64,000 bases of DNA from the NCBI RefSeq assembly GCF_041679265.1, contig NZ_JBGFSM010000007.1, forward strand, positions 124,001 through 188,000, in the 5' to 3' direction. Position 1 is the stretch's first letter; each line of letters starts with the position of its first letter. Below are positions 16,389 to 24,576 of the stretch, one piece after another. The translations under genes were made by a program, and so were the position numbers. Below the pieces are notes generated by a model. The model was given only the letters and a program-made list of their open reading frames with translations. It was not told the origin of the DNA and ran no database searches. This DNA is from Autumnicola sp041679265 (GTDB taxonomy: Bacteria > Bacteroidota > Bacteroidia > Flavobacteriales > Flavobacteriaceae).

Positions 16389-17210
16389 ATGAAGTCAATT
16401 ATAGAATACTTTGAACAACTTGACCCGGTACTGGCCGCTTTATATGCAACTTTATTTACATGGGGCCTTACCGCGCTTGGAGCTTCACTTGTATTTTTCT
16501 TTAAAAAAATGAACCGGAAGGTGTTTGACGGGATGCTGGGATTTACAGGAGGGGTAATGGTTGCTGCAAGTTTCTGGAGCCTCCTTGCCCCGGGTATTGA
16601 AATGAGTCCCGGTGAAGGCTTTGTAAAAGTGATTCCGGCCGTGGTTGGTTTTGGTTTGGGGGCATTGTTTATCTTTGCTTTAGATAAGATACTTCCGCAT
16701 TTACATGTAAACTTCCAGATGAGTGAAAAAGAGGGGGTAAAAACAAAATGGCATAAATCTATTCTTTTAACCCTTGCCATTACCCTTCATAATATTCCTG
16801 AAGGTTTGGCCATAGGGGTGCTTTTTGGAGGTGTTGCTGCGGGATTTGAAGGAGCAAGTATTGGTGGTGCAGTCGCACTGGCTATGGGAATAGGCTTGCA
16901 GAATTTCCCCGAAGGCTTTGCCGTTGCCATGCCTTTAAGAGGGCAGGGCCTTAGCCGTTGGAAAAGTTTTAATTATGGCCAGCTGTCTGCAATAGTGGAA
17001 CCTATAGCAGCCGTATTAGGTGCCTGGGCAGTAATGACTTTTCAGCCGGTTTTACCTTATGCCCTGTGTTTCGCAGCCGGAGCCATGATGTTTGTGGTAG
17101 TGGAAGAAGTAGTGCCGGAATCTCAGCAGGAAAGTTATACCGATATTTCCACTCTTGGGTTTATAGGTGGTTTTATACTCATGATGACGCTGGATGTTGG
17201 ACTGGCCTAA
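16389..17210 (+). CDS. ZIP-family metal transporter (GufA type)
   Basis: A 273-residue inner-membrane protein with about eight helices. Helix 4 contains 'TLHNIPEGLAIGVLFGG' and helix 5 'QNFPEGFAVAMPLRG', the paired metal-site motifs of GufA-type ZIP transporters. The first helices ('LFTWGLTALGASLVFFFKK' and 'GFTGGVMVAASFWSLL') also match. ZIP proteins import Zn2+, Fe2+ or Mn2+ into the cytoplasm. The gene is 29 bp after the NRAMP-UspA gene on the same strand, so it is the last clear member of the Mn operon. The metal is inferred from context. Confidence 0.92.
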   Translation: MKSIIEYFEQLDPVLAALYATLFTWGLTALGASLVFFFKKMNRKVFDGMLGFTGGVMVAASFWSLLAPGIEMSPGEGFVKVIPAVVGFGLGALFIFALDKILPHLHVNFQMSEKEGVKTKWHKSILLTLAITLHNIPEGLAIGVLFGGVAAGFEGASIGGAVALAMGIGLQNFPEGFAVAMPLRGQGLSRWKSFNYGQLSAIVEPIAAVLGAWAVMTFQPVLPYALCFAAGAMMFVVVEEVVPESQQESYTDISTLGFIGGFILMMTLDVGLA

Positions 17211-17255
17211 TTTGTAACGCCGGTGGTTTTTGGTCGTCTTTAGGGAAACAGAAGT

Positions 17256-17663
17256 ATGAAAAGTTTGTTATTGGGGTTGCTGCTGGTTAATTGCAGCTTG
17301 CTTTTTTCACAGCAAAAGGAGGCGGAATATCAATATTTCCAGGAAACACTTTGCCCTGGGGATGTTTTTTCCCTTGGCAAAAATGCCGTAAAATTTAAAA
17401 AAGTAATTTCAGATTCCCGTTGTCCTGAAAATGTAACCTGCATCTGGGCAGGAGAGGTGAAAGTATTGCTGGAGTTTTTTGAAAATGGTAAATCTGTTGG
17501 AGAGCAGTTGGTTGCCGGTGTCAATTTTCCTTTAGATAATTTCTTCGGAAAATCTTTTGCTCTTTCAGGCTTTGCAGTTTATCCATATCCTGAAAGTCCT
17601 CAGAAAATACAAGCTTCAGAATACAGCCTTCAGCTAAAAATTACAGAAAAGCGAGAAAATTAG
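17256..17663 (+). CDS. Secreted hypothetical protein (135 aa)
   Basis: A small exported protein. The signal peptide is 'MKSLLLGLLLVNCSLLFSQQ'. The mature part contains 'DSRCPENVTCIWAGEVKVLL', a motif with two cysteines that I have seen in uncharacterised bacterial secreted proteins, and ends in a beta-rich region ('YSLQLKITEK'). No enzymatic motif is visible. It follows the ZIP gene by 45 bp on the same strand and could be the last gene of the metal operon. It converges on, and overlaps by 4 bp, the Cys-rich peptide gene of the feo operon. Confidence 0.72.
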   Translation: MKSLLLGLLLVNCSLLFSQQKEAEYQYFQETLCPGDVFSLGKNAVKFKKVISDSRCPENVTCIWAGEVKVLLEFFENGKSVGEQLVAGVNFPLDNFFGKSFALSGFAVYPYPESPQKIQASEYSLQLKITEKREN

Positions 17664-17815
17664 TGGCAACCACAATCTGATACTCCGCAGGCCTTCTCTT
17701 TTTTATTGCTCCTGGACGGGGTTAGGAAAGCAGGCTTCCATATAAATTTGGTGATAAGGTATCCTATTGCAATTGCAAAAGTTATAAAAACTAATATGTG
17801 TTGTATCAATTCCAT
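17660..17815 (-). CDS. FeoB-associated Cys-rich membrane protein (51 aa)
   Basis: Translating the minus strand from the ATG at 17815 gives a 51-residue peptide: a membrane helix 'LIQHILVFITFAIAIGYLI', then 'WKPAF', basic residues and a cysteine tail, 'KACGVSDCGCH'. This is the typical form of the small Cys-rich membrane proteins encoded beside feoB. It lies 37 bp downstream of feoB on the same strand. The three closely spaced cysteines could hold iron during or after transport, which is inference. Its stop codon lies inside the end of the convergent 135-aa gene (4-bp overlap). Confidence 0.87.
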   Translation of the reverse strand: MELIQHILVFITFAIAIGYLITKFIWKPAFLTPSRSNKKEKACGVSDCGCH

Positions 17816-17852
17816 AATCGATGAGTCGGGATTAAGGTGTATTCCTTACATG

Positions 17853-19955
17853 TTATTTTAGGAGCTGAAATGCAATTAATGCCACAAGGTAAGCAAAAGA
17901 ACTCATAATTACCAATTGCAGTACCGGCCACTTCCAGGTGTTGGTTTCTTTTTTAACAATGGCCAGCGTACTCATACACTGCATTGCAAAAGCATAAAAA
18001 AGCAGCAGGCTTATGCCGCTTGCCAGGGTAAACAAAGGTCCTCCCAGGATGGGATTCACTTCTGCTGCCATACGGTTTTTAATAGTCTCTTCTTCATCAC
18101 TTCCCACGCTGTATATTGTGGCCAGGGTTCCTACAAAAACTTCGCGCGCTGCAAAGGAACTTATAATGGCAATTCCAATTTTCCAGTCATAACCCAGTGG
18201 AGCCACAACAGGTTCTATCCCTCTTCCCATAATACCAATGTAAGAATGCTTCAGTTTATAGGAAGCCACCTCGCCCTGGAATTTTTCTGTAGAAACATTG
18301 GCGCCGGATTCATAATTTGAAGCTACTATTTCTTCAGCATTGCTAAAGTTTTTTCCGGGCCCATAGCTTGCCAGCACCCATAGAATAATGGAAATAGCGA
18401 GAATAATCTTTCCGGCGCCAAGCACAAACGATTTTGTTTTTTCAACTACAGTAATCCCTACGTTTTTAAGCATGGGCATTTTGTAATTGGGCATTTCAAT
18501 TACAAAATAGGTACGGTTCTTCACTTTCAGGATTCCGTTTAAGATCCATGCTGAAAAAATGGCCGTTCCAAAACCTATAAGATAAAGCAACATTAAGGTA
18601 AGTCCCTGGTAGTTAAAGCCCAGAAAAGTTCCTTCAGGAATTACCAGCGCTATAATGATAAGGTACACCGGTAATCTGGCAGAACAGGTGGTAAAGGGCA
18701 CCACCAGAATAGTGATAAGGCGTTCTTTCCAGTTTTCAATATTACGAGTGGCCATAACCGCAGGAATGGCACAGGCGGTTCCCGAGACGAGCGGGACTAC
18801 ACTTTTGCCACTAAGCCCAAATCTTCGCATGATCCTGTCCATTAAAAATACCACCCGGCTCATGTAACCTGTTTCTTCCAAAATTGAAATGAACAGGAAA
18901 AGAAATGCGATTTGCGGGATAAAAATGATGATTCCCCCAAGGCCGGGAATAATTCCTTCTGCAACCAGGTTGGTAAAGACACCCGGGGGCATAATATTTT
19001 TAGCAGATTCACTGAGAGAGGCAAATGCGGCATCTATAAGATCCATGGGATAGCTGGACCAGTTATAGATCACCTGGAAAATAAGCAGTAAAATGGTGAA
19101 GAAAACTACGTAGCCCCAAACTTTATGAGTAAGGATCCTGTCTAACCTTGTTCTTAAATCTGTCGCGGCATTTACATCTACCGTCATGGCTTCCTTAAGG
19201 GTGCCGTTTATAAACTGGTAGCGCAAAATGGTTTCTTTCTGCTGAAGTCTTTTTAGGTCGCTGGCAGATTTAGGATTAAAATCATGGCTTTTATTTACCT
19301 CGTGCCGGTTAATTTTTCCGAAGTTCACATCCTGCGTGATTACCAGCCATAATTTATATAAAGACTGGTTTGGAAAAGCCTTCCTGAGGCGTCCAAAATA
19401 TTCAGGATCTATAACTGATGCGTTTACACAGGGCTCTGTGGTAATGTGCCGGTAATTTATAATAAGCTCTTTTAATTCCTCTATCCCTTGTCTTTTTCGG
19501 GCACTTACCAGGGCAACTTTGGTTTTAAGACGTTCTTCCAACAAATTTACATCCAGGGAAATTCCTTTGCGTTCCATACGGTCTGCCATATTCACCACCA
19601 GGATAGTGGGAATCCCCAGATCTTTAATTTGGGTAAAAAGAAGAAGATTGCGTTTTAGATTTTCAACATCGCTTATTACCACGGCCACATCTGGATAATC
19701 CTTATCATTTTTATTAAGCAGCAGCTCAATAACAACATTTTCATCTACAGAAGAAGCATTAAGGCTATAAGTTCCCGGCAGGTCCAGGATATGTGCTTTT
19801 AGCCCTCTCGGTAATTTGCATATTCCTTCCTTTTTTTCTACCGTAATACCGGGATAATTCCCAACTTTTTGGTTAAGACCGGTAAGGTGGTTAAAAACCG
19901 AAGTTTTTCCAGTATTAGGGTTTCCTATTAACGCAACATTAATTTGTTTCGCCAT
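17853..19955 (-). CDS. feoB: Ferrous iron transport protein B
   Basis: A 700-residue Fe2+ importer of the inner membrane. The N-terminal G domain has G1 'GNPNTGKTSVFNHLTG' (11-26), G3 'LDLPGTYSL' and G4 'VVNMADR'. A helical linker follows, then a membrane part from about residue 280 with the two Gate regions: 'IPQIAFLFLFISILEETGYM', 'GTACAIPAVMATR' and 'TTCSARLPVYLIII' in the first half, and 'SSFAAREVFVGTLATIYSVG' plus 'YAFAMQCMSTLAIVKKET' in the second. All major motifs are intact. It begins 1 bp after the feoA stop, so FeoA and FeoB are coupled. Confidence 0.97.
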   Translation of the reverse strand: MAKQINVALIGNPNTGKTSVFNHLTGLNQKVGNYPGITVEKKEGICKLPRGLKAHILDLPGTYSLNASSVDENVVIELLLNKNDKDYPDVAVVISDVENLKRNLLLFTQIKDLGIPTILVVNMADRMERKGISLDVNLLEERLKTKVALVSARKRQGIEELKELIINYRHITTEPCVNASVIDPEYFGRLRKAFPNQSLYKLWLVITQDVNFGKINRHEVNKSHDFNPKSASDLKRLQQKETILRYQFINGTLKEAMTVDVNAATDLRTRLDRILTHKVWGYVVFFTILLLIFQVIYNWSSYPMDLIDAAFASLSESAKNIMPPGVFTNLVAEGIIPGLGGIIIFIPQIAFLFLFISILEETGYMSRVVFLMDRIMRRFGLSGKSVVPLVSGTACAIPAVMATRNIENWKERLITILVVPFTTCSARLPVYLIIIALVIPEGTFLGFNYQGLTLMLLYLIGFGTAIFSAWILNGILKVKNRTYFVIEMPNYKMPMLKNVGITVVEKTKSFVLGAGKIILAISIILWVLASYGPGKNFSNAEEIVASNYESGANVSTEKFQGEVASYKLKHSYIGIMGRGIEPVVAPLGYDWKIGIAIISSFAAREVFVGTLATIYSVGSDEEETIKNRMAAEVNPILGGPLFTLASGISLLLFYAFAMQCMSTLAIVKKETNTWKWPVLQLVIMSSFAYLVALIAFQLLK

Positions 19956-19956
19956 G

Positions 19957-20187
19957 CTACTCTATTATCTCAATTTCAATCTCTAATGCGGTTTCTTTTC
20001 TAATGGCAAGATGGCTTCCGTTTATGTTGAGGTACATGGGATCTTTAAAGGGAGCGGTTTGCACCAATTCCACCTCATTGCCCGGGAGACAGCCCATTTC
20101 CAGGAGTTTTAAGGGAACAACATCAGCAGAAAATTCTTTGATAATTCCACGTTGCCCTCGTTTAAGATCTGCTACCGTAAGCTTCAA
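19957..20187 (-). CDS. feoA: Ferrous iron transport protein A
   Basis: A 76-residue SH3-like cytoplasmic protein that works with FeoB. It has the typical 'LKRGQRGIIKEF' start and ends with a beta-rich part, 'GSHLAIRKETALEIEIEI'. The start codon is TTG at 20187: an in-frame stop (TAA) lies two codons upstream, so no ATG alternative exists. It is the first gene of feoA-feoB-Cys-rich peptide. A near-palindrome (20194-20210) ends just 6 bases before the start, and a TACTTTTG promoter box lies just beyond it. Confidence 0.92.
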   Translation of the reverse strand: MKLTVADLKRGQRGIIKEFSADVVPLKLLEMGCLPGNEVELVQTAPFKDPMYLNINGSHLAIRKETALEIEIEIIE

Positions 20188-20193
20188 ATTTTA

Positions 20194-20210
20194 TTTAGAT
20201 TGAATTTAAA
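20194..20210 (-). promoter_or_regulatory. Near-palindrome at the feo transcription start, candidate metal-regulator site
   Basis: TTTAGATT-G-AATTTAAA has 8-bp arms with one mismatch around a single base. It lies between the predicted -7 box (20216-20223) and the feoA start codon, so a bound repressor would cover the transcription start. Its half site TTTAGA is shared with the repeat at 12962-12987, but the spacing differs, so whether it binds the same DtxR-type regulator, Fur or nothing is open. Confidence 0.45.
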
Positions 20211-20215
20211 CAAGG

Positions 20216-20223
20216 CAAAAGTA
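20216..20223 (-). promoter_or_regulatory. Predicted -7 promoter box (TACTTTTG) of the feo operon
   Basis: On the minus strand, TACTTTTG matches TANNTTTG exactly. It lies 29 bases upstream of the feoA TTG start and next to the near-palindrome. No clear -33 TTTG is seen. Confidence 0.5.
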
Positions 20224-20265
20224 AGGTAAATAAAACTAGTAGAAAAGCCTGTAGCTCAAAAACTC

Positions 20266-20940
20266 CTAATCCTCATATTCCCGCTTTAGGATCTTGATGT
20301 CTTCCATAAGATTTTCTATAGCTTCAGGGTCTGTACCGTCATAAAAACCCCTTATTTGCTGGTGTTTATCCACCAGTACAAAATTCTCGGTATGTACCAT
20401 GTCATACTTGCCACCATCGCCGGTGCTTTTTGTGGCCAGGTAAGACTTACGGGCCAGGTCGTAAATTTGCTTCTTATCGCCGGTAACCAGGTTCCATTTT
20501 TCATCAATCACGCCTTTTTCTTCAGCATATTTCTTTAAAACCGGTACGCTGTCTGTCTTGGGAAAAACAGTGTGCGAAAGCAGGAAAACTTCAGGATCAT
20601 CTTTTATTTTTTCCTGGATTTTCACCATGTGGTCTGTCATGATTGGGCAAATAGTAAGGCAGGTAGTAAAAAAGAAATCGGCTACATAAATTTTGTCCTT
20701 GTAGAAATCCTGGGTAATGGTATCTCCATTTTGGTTTACCAGTTTAAAGTCAGCAATCTTATGATATTTTCTTACGTATTGCACCGTGGTATCCACCAGG
20801 TCTGCATTTACCATATCTGGCTGATACACAGGCAGGGTCTTCTCCGGCTTCAGCAGCGAATAAATGCTGATGACAATAATAACCGACAGGATAAAAAACA
20901 CAATGGCAAAGAATTTGTAACGTGCAAAAAACTTTAGCAT
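20266..20940 (-). CDS. SCO1/SenC-family protein
   Basis: A 224-residue membrane-anchored thioredoxin-fold protein. An N-terminal helix (about 12-30) anchors it facing the periplasm. The copper and redox residues of the family are present: Cys94 and Cys98 in 'FFTTCLTICPIM' and His183 in 'DMVHTENFVLVD'. SCO proteins deliver Cu to, or keep reduced, the CuA site of cytochrome c oxidase. The gene is divergent from rseP across a 153-bp gap with a promoter box for each. It is not in an oxidase operon here. It lies 78 bp upstream of feoA on the same strand, but feoA has its own promoter-like signals. Confidence 0.92.
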   Translation of the reverse strand: MLKFFARYKFFAIVFFILSVIIVISIYSLLKPEKTLPVYQPDMVNADLVDTTVQYVRKYHKIADFKLVNQNGDTITQDFYKDKIYVADFFFTTCLTICPIMTDHMVKIQEKIKDDPEVFLLSHTVFPKTDSVPVLKKYAEEKGVIDEKWNLVTGDKKQIYDLARKSYLATKSTGDGGKYDMVHTENFVLVDKHQQIRGFYDGTDPEAIENLMEDIKILKREYED

Positions 20941-20956
20941 AATTCTATATTTAGTG

Positions 20957-20964
20957 CAAAACTA
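20957..20964 (-). promoter_or_regulatory. Predicted -7 promoter box (TAGTTTTG) of the SCO gene
   Basis: On the minus strand, TAGTTTTG matches TANNTTTG, 16 bases upstream of the SCO start codon at 20940. Confidence 0.45.
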
Positions 20965-21059
20965 AAGGCTGGCGCTCAAATAGTCACATTTTGTATATTA
21001 AAATTTCAGAATAGCCCTTTGCCTTTCTATATAAACTTTTTTAGGAGTTTTTAAAAAGT

Positions 21060-21067
21060 TACTTTTG
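21060..21067 (+). promoter_or_regulatory. Predicted -7 promoter box (TACTTTTG) of rseP
   Basis: TACTTTTG matches TANNTTTG, 26 bases upstream of the rseP ATG at 21094, in the divergent gap with the SCO gene. Confidence 0.5.
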
Positions 21068-21093
21068 TGCGATTAAAATTTGAAGATTAGAGA

Positions 21094-22410
21094 ATGGATC
21101 CATTTGCAGTTAAGGCAATTCAACTTTTACTTAGTTTGTCATTGCTTATTGTATTACACGAATTCGGGCATTATATCCCGGCAAAAATATTTAAGACCAG
21201 GGTAGAGAAGTTCTTCCTGTTTTTTGATGTGAAATTTGCTCTGTTTAAGAAGAAAATAGGCGATACTGTTTACGGGATTGGATGGTTGCCTCTGGGCGGT
21301 TACGTGAAGATTTCCGGGATGATAGATGAAAGTATGGACCGGGAGCAAATGGAAAAACCTCCGCAGCCATGGGAATTTAGAAGTAAACCTGCGTGGCAAA
21401 GATTAATCATTATGCTTGGCGGGGTTACGGTAAACCTGGTGCTGGGTTTCCTTATTTTCATGATGATATTATTTGTTTGGGGCACTAATTACGTAGGGCC
21501 GGAACAAATGCCACAGGGCTTCGCGGTAGCCAATGAGTTTAAGGAATTTGGATTTCAGGATGGCGACCGTATTCTGAAAGTAAACGGAGAAGATTTCGAA
21601 AACAGCCTGGATATTAACCGGAATCTTTTTATGCGGGATGTAAATTCTATTACTGTTTTGCACCAAAACGGGCAGGAAGAAACTATTACTCTGCCTGAAG
21701 AAATTGGGAGTACCATGTTCCAGAGCGGGGTGCTCCAGCCTTTTGTGCCTATTCAAAGGCCGGTATTAGATACGGTTGTTGCCGATATGGCCGCCGGGTT
21801 GGCCGGGCTTAAAAAGGGAGACAGCATTATTTCCATCAATAAGCAGGAAATTGGATATTGGCATGAAATTTCACCGGTCACCAGAGAAAATAAGAACAAA
21901 GAAATTGAAATTGTTTACGAAAGGGATGGTGAAATAAAAGGCACCATGGTTACGCCAGATGAAGAAGGCCTGTTAGGAGTTAGGCAAAAACGTGGTTTTA
22001 AAGTTGCTAAACGCGAATATGGTTTGGCCGAAAGTATTACAGAAGGTTTTGAAGACGGATACTGGACCTTACGGGATTATGTGTACCAGTTTAAATATGT
22101 TTTCACTAAAAAGGGAGCTTCCCAGCTAGGAGGCTTTGGCGCTATAGGTGGCCTTTTCCCAGACACATGGAACTGGCAGGGCTTTTGGCATACCACTGCT
22201 TTAATTTCCATAATCCTGGCTTTTATGAATATTCTGCCAATTCCTGCCCTTGACGGGGGGCATGTGACTTTCCTGCTTTATGAAATTGTTACCGGTAGAA
22301 AACCCAATGATAAGTTTATGGAAATAGCACAACTGGTTGGCTTTGTACTCATCCTGGGCCTTGTACTTTATGCCAATGGGAACGATATCTATAAATGGCT
22401 TTTTGAATAA
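21094..22410 (+). CDS. rseP: Site-2 zinc metalloprotease RseP
   Basis: A 438-residue intramembrane protease of the inner membrane. It cleaves anti-sigma factors and signal-peptide remnants inside the bilayer. The zinc motif is His22-Glu23-xx-His26 in 'LHEFGHYIPAKIF', the membrane-edge motif is 'YGIGWLPLGGYVKISGM', and the second active-site segment is 'PIPALDGGH' near residue 387. Two PDZ-like regions lie between ('GFQDGDRILKVNGE' and 'GLKKGDSIISINKQE'). The length is normal. It is monocistronic: its own promoter box lies upstream and a strong terminator follows at 22428. Confidence 0.95.
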   Translation: MDPFAVKAIQLLLSLSLLIVLHEFGHYIPAKIFKTRVEKFFLFFDVKFALFKKKIGDTVYGIGWLPLGGYVKISGMIDESMDREQMEKPPQPWEFRSKPAWQRLIIMLGGVTVNLVLGFLIFMMILFVWGTNYVGPEQMPQGFAVANEFKEFGFQDGDRILKVNGEDFENSLDINRNLFMRDVNSITVLHQNGQEETITLPEEIGSTMFQSGVLQPFVPIQRPVLDTVVADMAAGLAGLKKGDSIISINKQEIGYWHEISPVTRENKNKEIEIVYERDGEIKGTMVTPDEEGLLGVRQKRGFKVAKREYGLAESITEGFEDGYWTLRDYVYQFKYVFTKKGASQLGGFGAIGGLFPDTWNWQGFWHTTALISIILAFMNILPIPALDGGHVTFLLYEIVTGRKPNDKFMEIAQLVGFVLILGLVLYANGNDIYKWLFE

Positions 22411-22427
22411 AATAACAGGAACTTAAT

Positions 22428-22457
22428 AAAAAAGCCGAATGCCCATTTCGGCTTTTT
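22428..22457 (+). terminator. Rho-independent terminator after rseP
   Basis: AAAAAGCCGAA and TTCGGCTTTTT form a GC-rich stem around a short loop, 18 bp after the rseP stop, followed by T residues. Confidence 0.85.
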
Positions 22458-22520
22458 GGTTTTTAAGGAATTCCTAAGATTAGATTTGGTAATTTTGAAA
22501 AGTTGCAAAATTAAAACATT

Positions 22521-24551
22521 ATGAAGCATTTCCTTCTGAGCCTTTTTCTTCTATTATCTCTGCAGTCCTTCTCACAGATCTACGATCCTGTGGACTGGTC
22601 TGCTTCTGTTGAAAAAGTTGCAGGTACTAAAAATGATTATAGTTTTGTTTTCTCTGCCAAAATCGAAGAAGGATGGCACCTATATGCGCAGGATGTTCCT
22701 GAAGGAGGCCCCATTGCCACAACGTTTTCCTTTAAAGAAAATCCGGCGTATGAGGTAATAGGAGAAACTGAAGAGGAAGAAGGGAAAACGATAGAAGATC
22801 CCGTATTCGAAATGCGTATTAAATTTTTTGAAGACCAGGCTACCTTCCGGCAGCGTATAAAATTGCTGAAGGAATCTGCTGTAGTAGAGGCTTCGGTAGA
22901 GTTTATGGTTTGTGATGACGAACGTTGCCTGCCACCTTCAGTAGAAGAATTTAATTTCAGCATTCCGGAAAGAGCAGGAATAGCAGCTTCAGCAGATCCC
23001 AACGTTTTTAATTCTGCACCTGCCGGAAATGAAAATACAGATACTACCACCATTTCAGAAGAGAAGAAAATTCCCAATCAGGTCGAAACAGGAATTATCG
23101 CAGATAATGAAGGGGAAAAAGGCTTATGGGGAATTTTCATTGTGGCCTTTCTTTCCGGCTTCGCGGCTTTGCTAACACCCTGCGTTTTTCCTATGATCCC
23201 TATGACGGTAAGTTACTTCACCAAACAAAGTAAAAACCGTGCGAAAGGAATAAGAAACGCGATAATTTATGGAATTTCCATAGTGGTGATTTATGTGCTG
23301 CTTGGTTCGGCAGTTACGGCAATTTTTGGCGCCGATTCCCTTAATGCTTTGGCCACTAATGTTTGGTTTAACCTTGCTTTCTTTATCATTCTGGTGGTTT
23401 TTGCCATTTCCTTTTTTGGGGCTTTCGACATCATGCTGCCCAACTCCTGGGCGAACAAAGTAGATTCACAGGCAGACCGGGGAGGGATAATTGGTATTTT
23501 CTTTATGGCCCTTGCCCTGGCCATAGTATCCTTTTCCTGTACCGGGCCAATTGTGGGCACATTGCTGGTGCAGGCAGCTTCCACAGGTGGCCTTGCTCCA
23601 ATCATCGGGATGCTTGGCTTTTCGCTGGCAATCGCCTTGCCCTTCGCGCTCTTTGCCGCTTTCCCTGGCTGGCTTAACAGTCTTCCACGCAGTGGCGGCT
23701 GGTTGAATACCGTAAAAGTTTTTCTGGGATTCCTGGAACTGGCCTTGGCTTTTAAATTTCTGTCTCAGGCAGATCTTGTACTGCAGCTGCATTTGCTGGA
23801 AAGGGAAATTTTTATAGCCATCTGGATTGCCATTTTTGGCGCTTTGGCTTTTTATTTATTCGGAAAAATACGCCTGCCGCACGATTCTCCTTTAGAACAT
23901 ATTTCTGTTGGCAGAATGCTGATGGGGCTTTTGGTCCTTACGTTTACCATATATTTAATTCCCGGACTTTGGGGTGCTCCGCTGAATTTAATCAGTGCTT
24001 TCCCACCGCCAATGGAATATAGTGAATCGCCTTATGGTGTTGGTAATAGCCGAAATTCTGTAGCGGCAAATCCAGGTGCCAACACTGAAATTCCCGAAGG
24101 GGCACATTTGCTCCCGCCGCACGATATTATGGCTTTTAACGATTATGAGAAAGGAATGGCCTATGCGAAAAAGGTCCATAAACCGGTAATGCTGGATTTT
24201 ACAGGTTGGGCCTGTGTGAACTGCCGCAAGATGGAACAAAACGTATGGCCGAAACCACAAATTTTGAGTAAGTTAAAAAACGAAGTGGTGCTTATCTCGC
24301 TTTATGTAGATGATAAAAGGGATTTGCCTGAAGAAGAGGCTTATACTTCAGAAGTTACCGGAAATAAGGTGAATACAGTTGGAAAGAAGTGGAGCGAACT
24401 TCAGATTAAAGAATACGGTGCAAATGCGCAGCCTTTTTACGTTTTGCTAAACCACGAAGGGGAAAAACTGAATGAACCCGCCGCCTATACGCCAGATGTT
24501 GAAGAATACAACCAATGGCTGCAGGAAGGGATTGCAGTCTTTGAAGATTAG
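22521..24551 (+). CDS. dsbD: Thiol:disulfide interchange protein DsbD
   Basis: A 676-residue inner-membrane reductant carrier that moves electrons from cytoplasmic thioredoxin to periplasmic proteins. Order: signal peptide (1-19, 'FLLLSLQSFSQ'), periplasmic DsbD-N-like domain (about 20-150) with the Cys pair in 'CDDERCLPPSVEEF', eight-helix membrane domain (about 200-500) with redox Cys in 'ALLTPCVFPMIPMTVSYFTK' and 'VSFSCTGPIVGTLLVQ', and a C-terminal thioredoxin domain with 'DFTGWACVNCRKMEQNVW' (about 560). All expected cysteine pairs are visible. It is preceded by the rseP terminator and ends 25 bp from the convergent amidohydrolase gene. Confidence 0.94.
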   Translation: MKHFLLSLFLLLSLQSFSQIYDPVDWSASVEKVAGTKNDYSFVFSAKIEEGWHLYAQDVPEGGPIATTFSFKENPAYEVIGETEEEEGKTIEDPVFEMRIKFFEDQATFRQRIKLLKESAVVEASVEFMVCDDERCLPPSVEEFNFSIPERAGIAASADPNVFNSAPAGNENTDTTTISEEKKIPNQVETGIIADNEGEKGLWGIFIVAFLSGFAALLTPCVFPMIPMTVSYFTKQSKNRAKGIRNAIIYGISIVVIYVLLGSAVTAIFGADSLNALATNVWFNLAFFIILVVFAISFFGAFDIMLPNSWANKVDSQADRGGIIGIFFMALALAIVSFSCTGPIVGTLLVQAASTGGLAPIIGMLGFSLAIALPFALFAAFPGWLNSLPRSGGWLNTVKVFLGFLELALAFKFLSQADLVLQLHLLEREIFIAIWIAIFGALAFYLFGKIRLPHDSPLEHISVGRMLMGLLVLTFTIYLIPGLWGAPLNLISAFPPPMEYSESPYGVGNSRNSVAANPGANTEIPEGAHLLPPHDIMAFNDYEKGMAYAKKVHKPVMLDFTGWACVNCRKMEQNVWPKPQILSKLKNEVVLISLYVDDKRDLPEEEAYTSEVTGNKVNTVGKKWSELQIKEYGANAQPFYVLLNHEGEKLNEPAAYTPDVEEYNQWLQEGIAVFED

Positions 24552-24576
24552 CAACAGAAGCTTACTCCTGTTCGAA

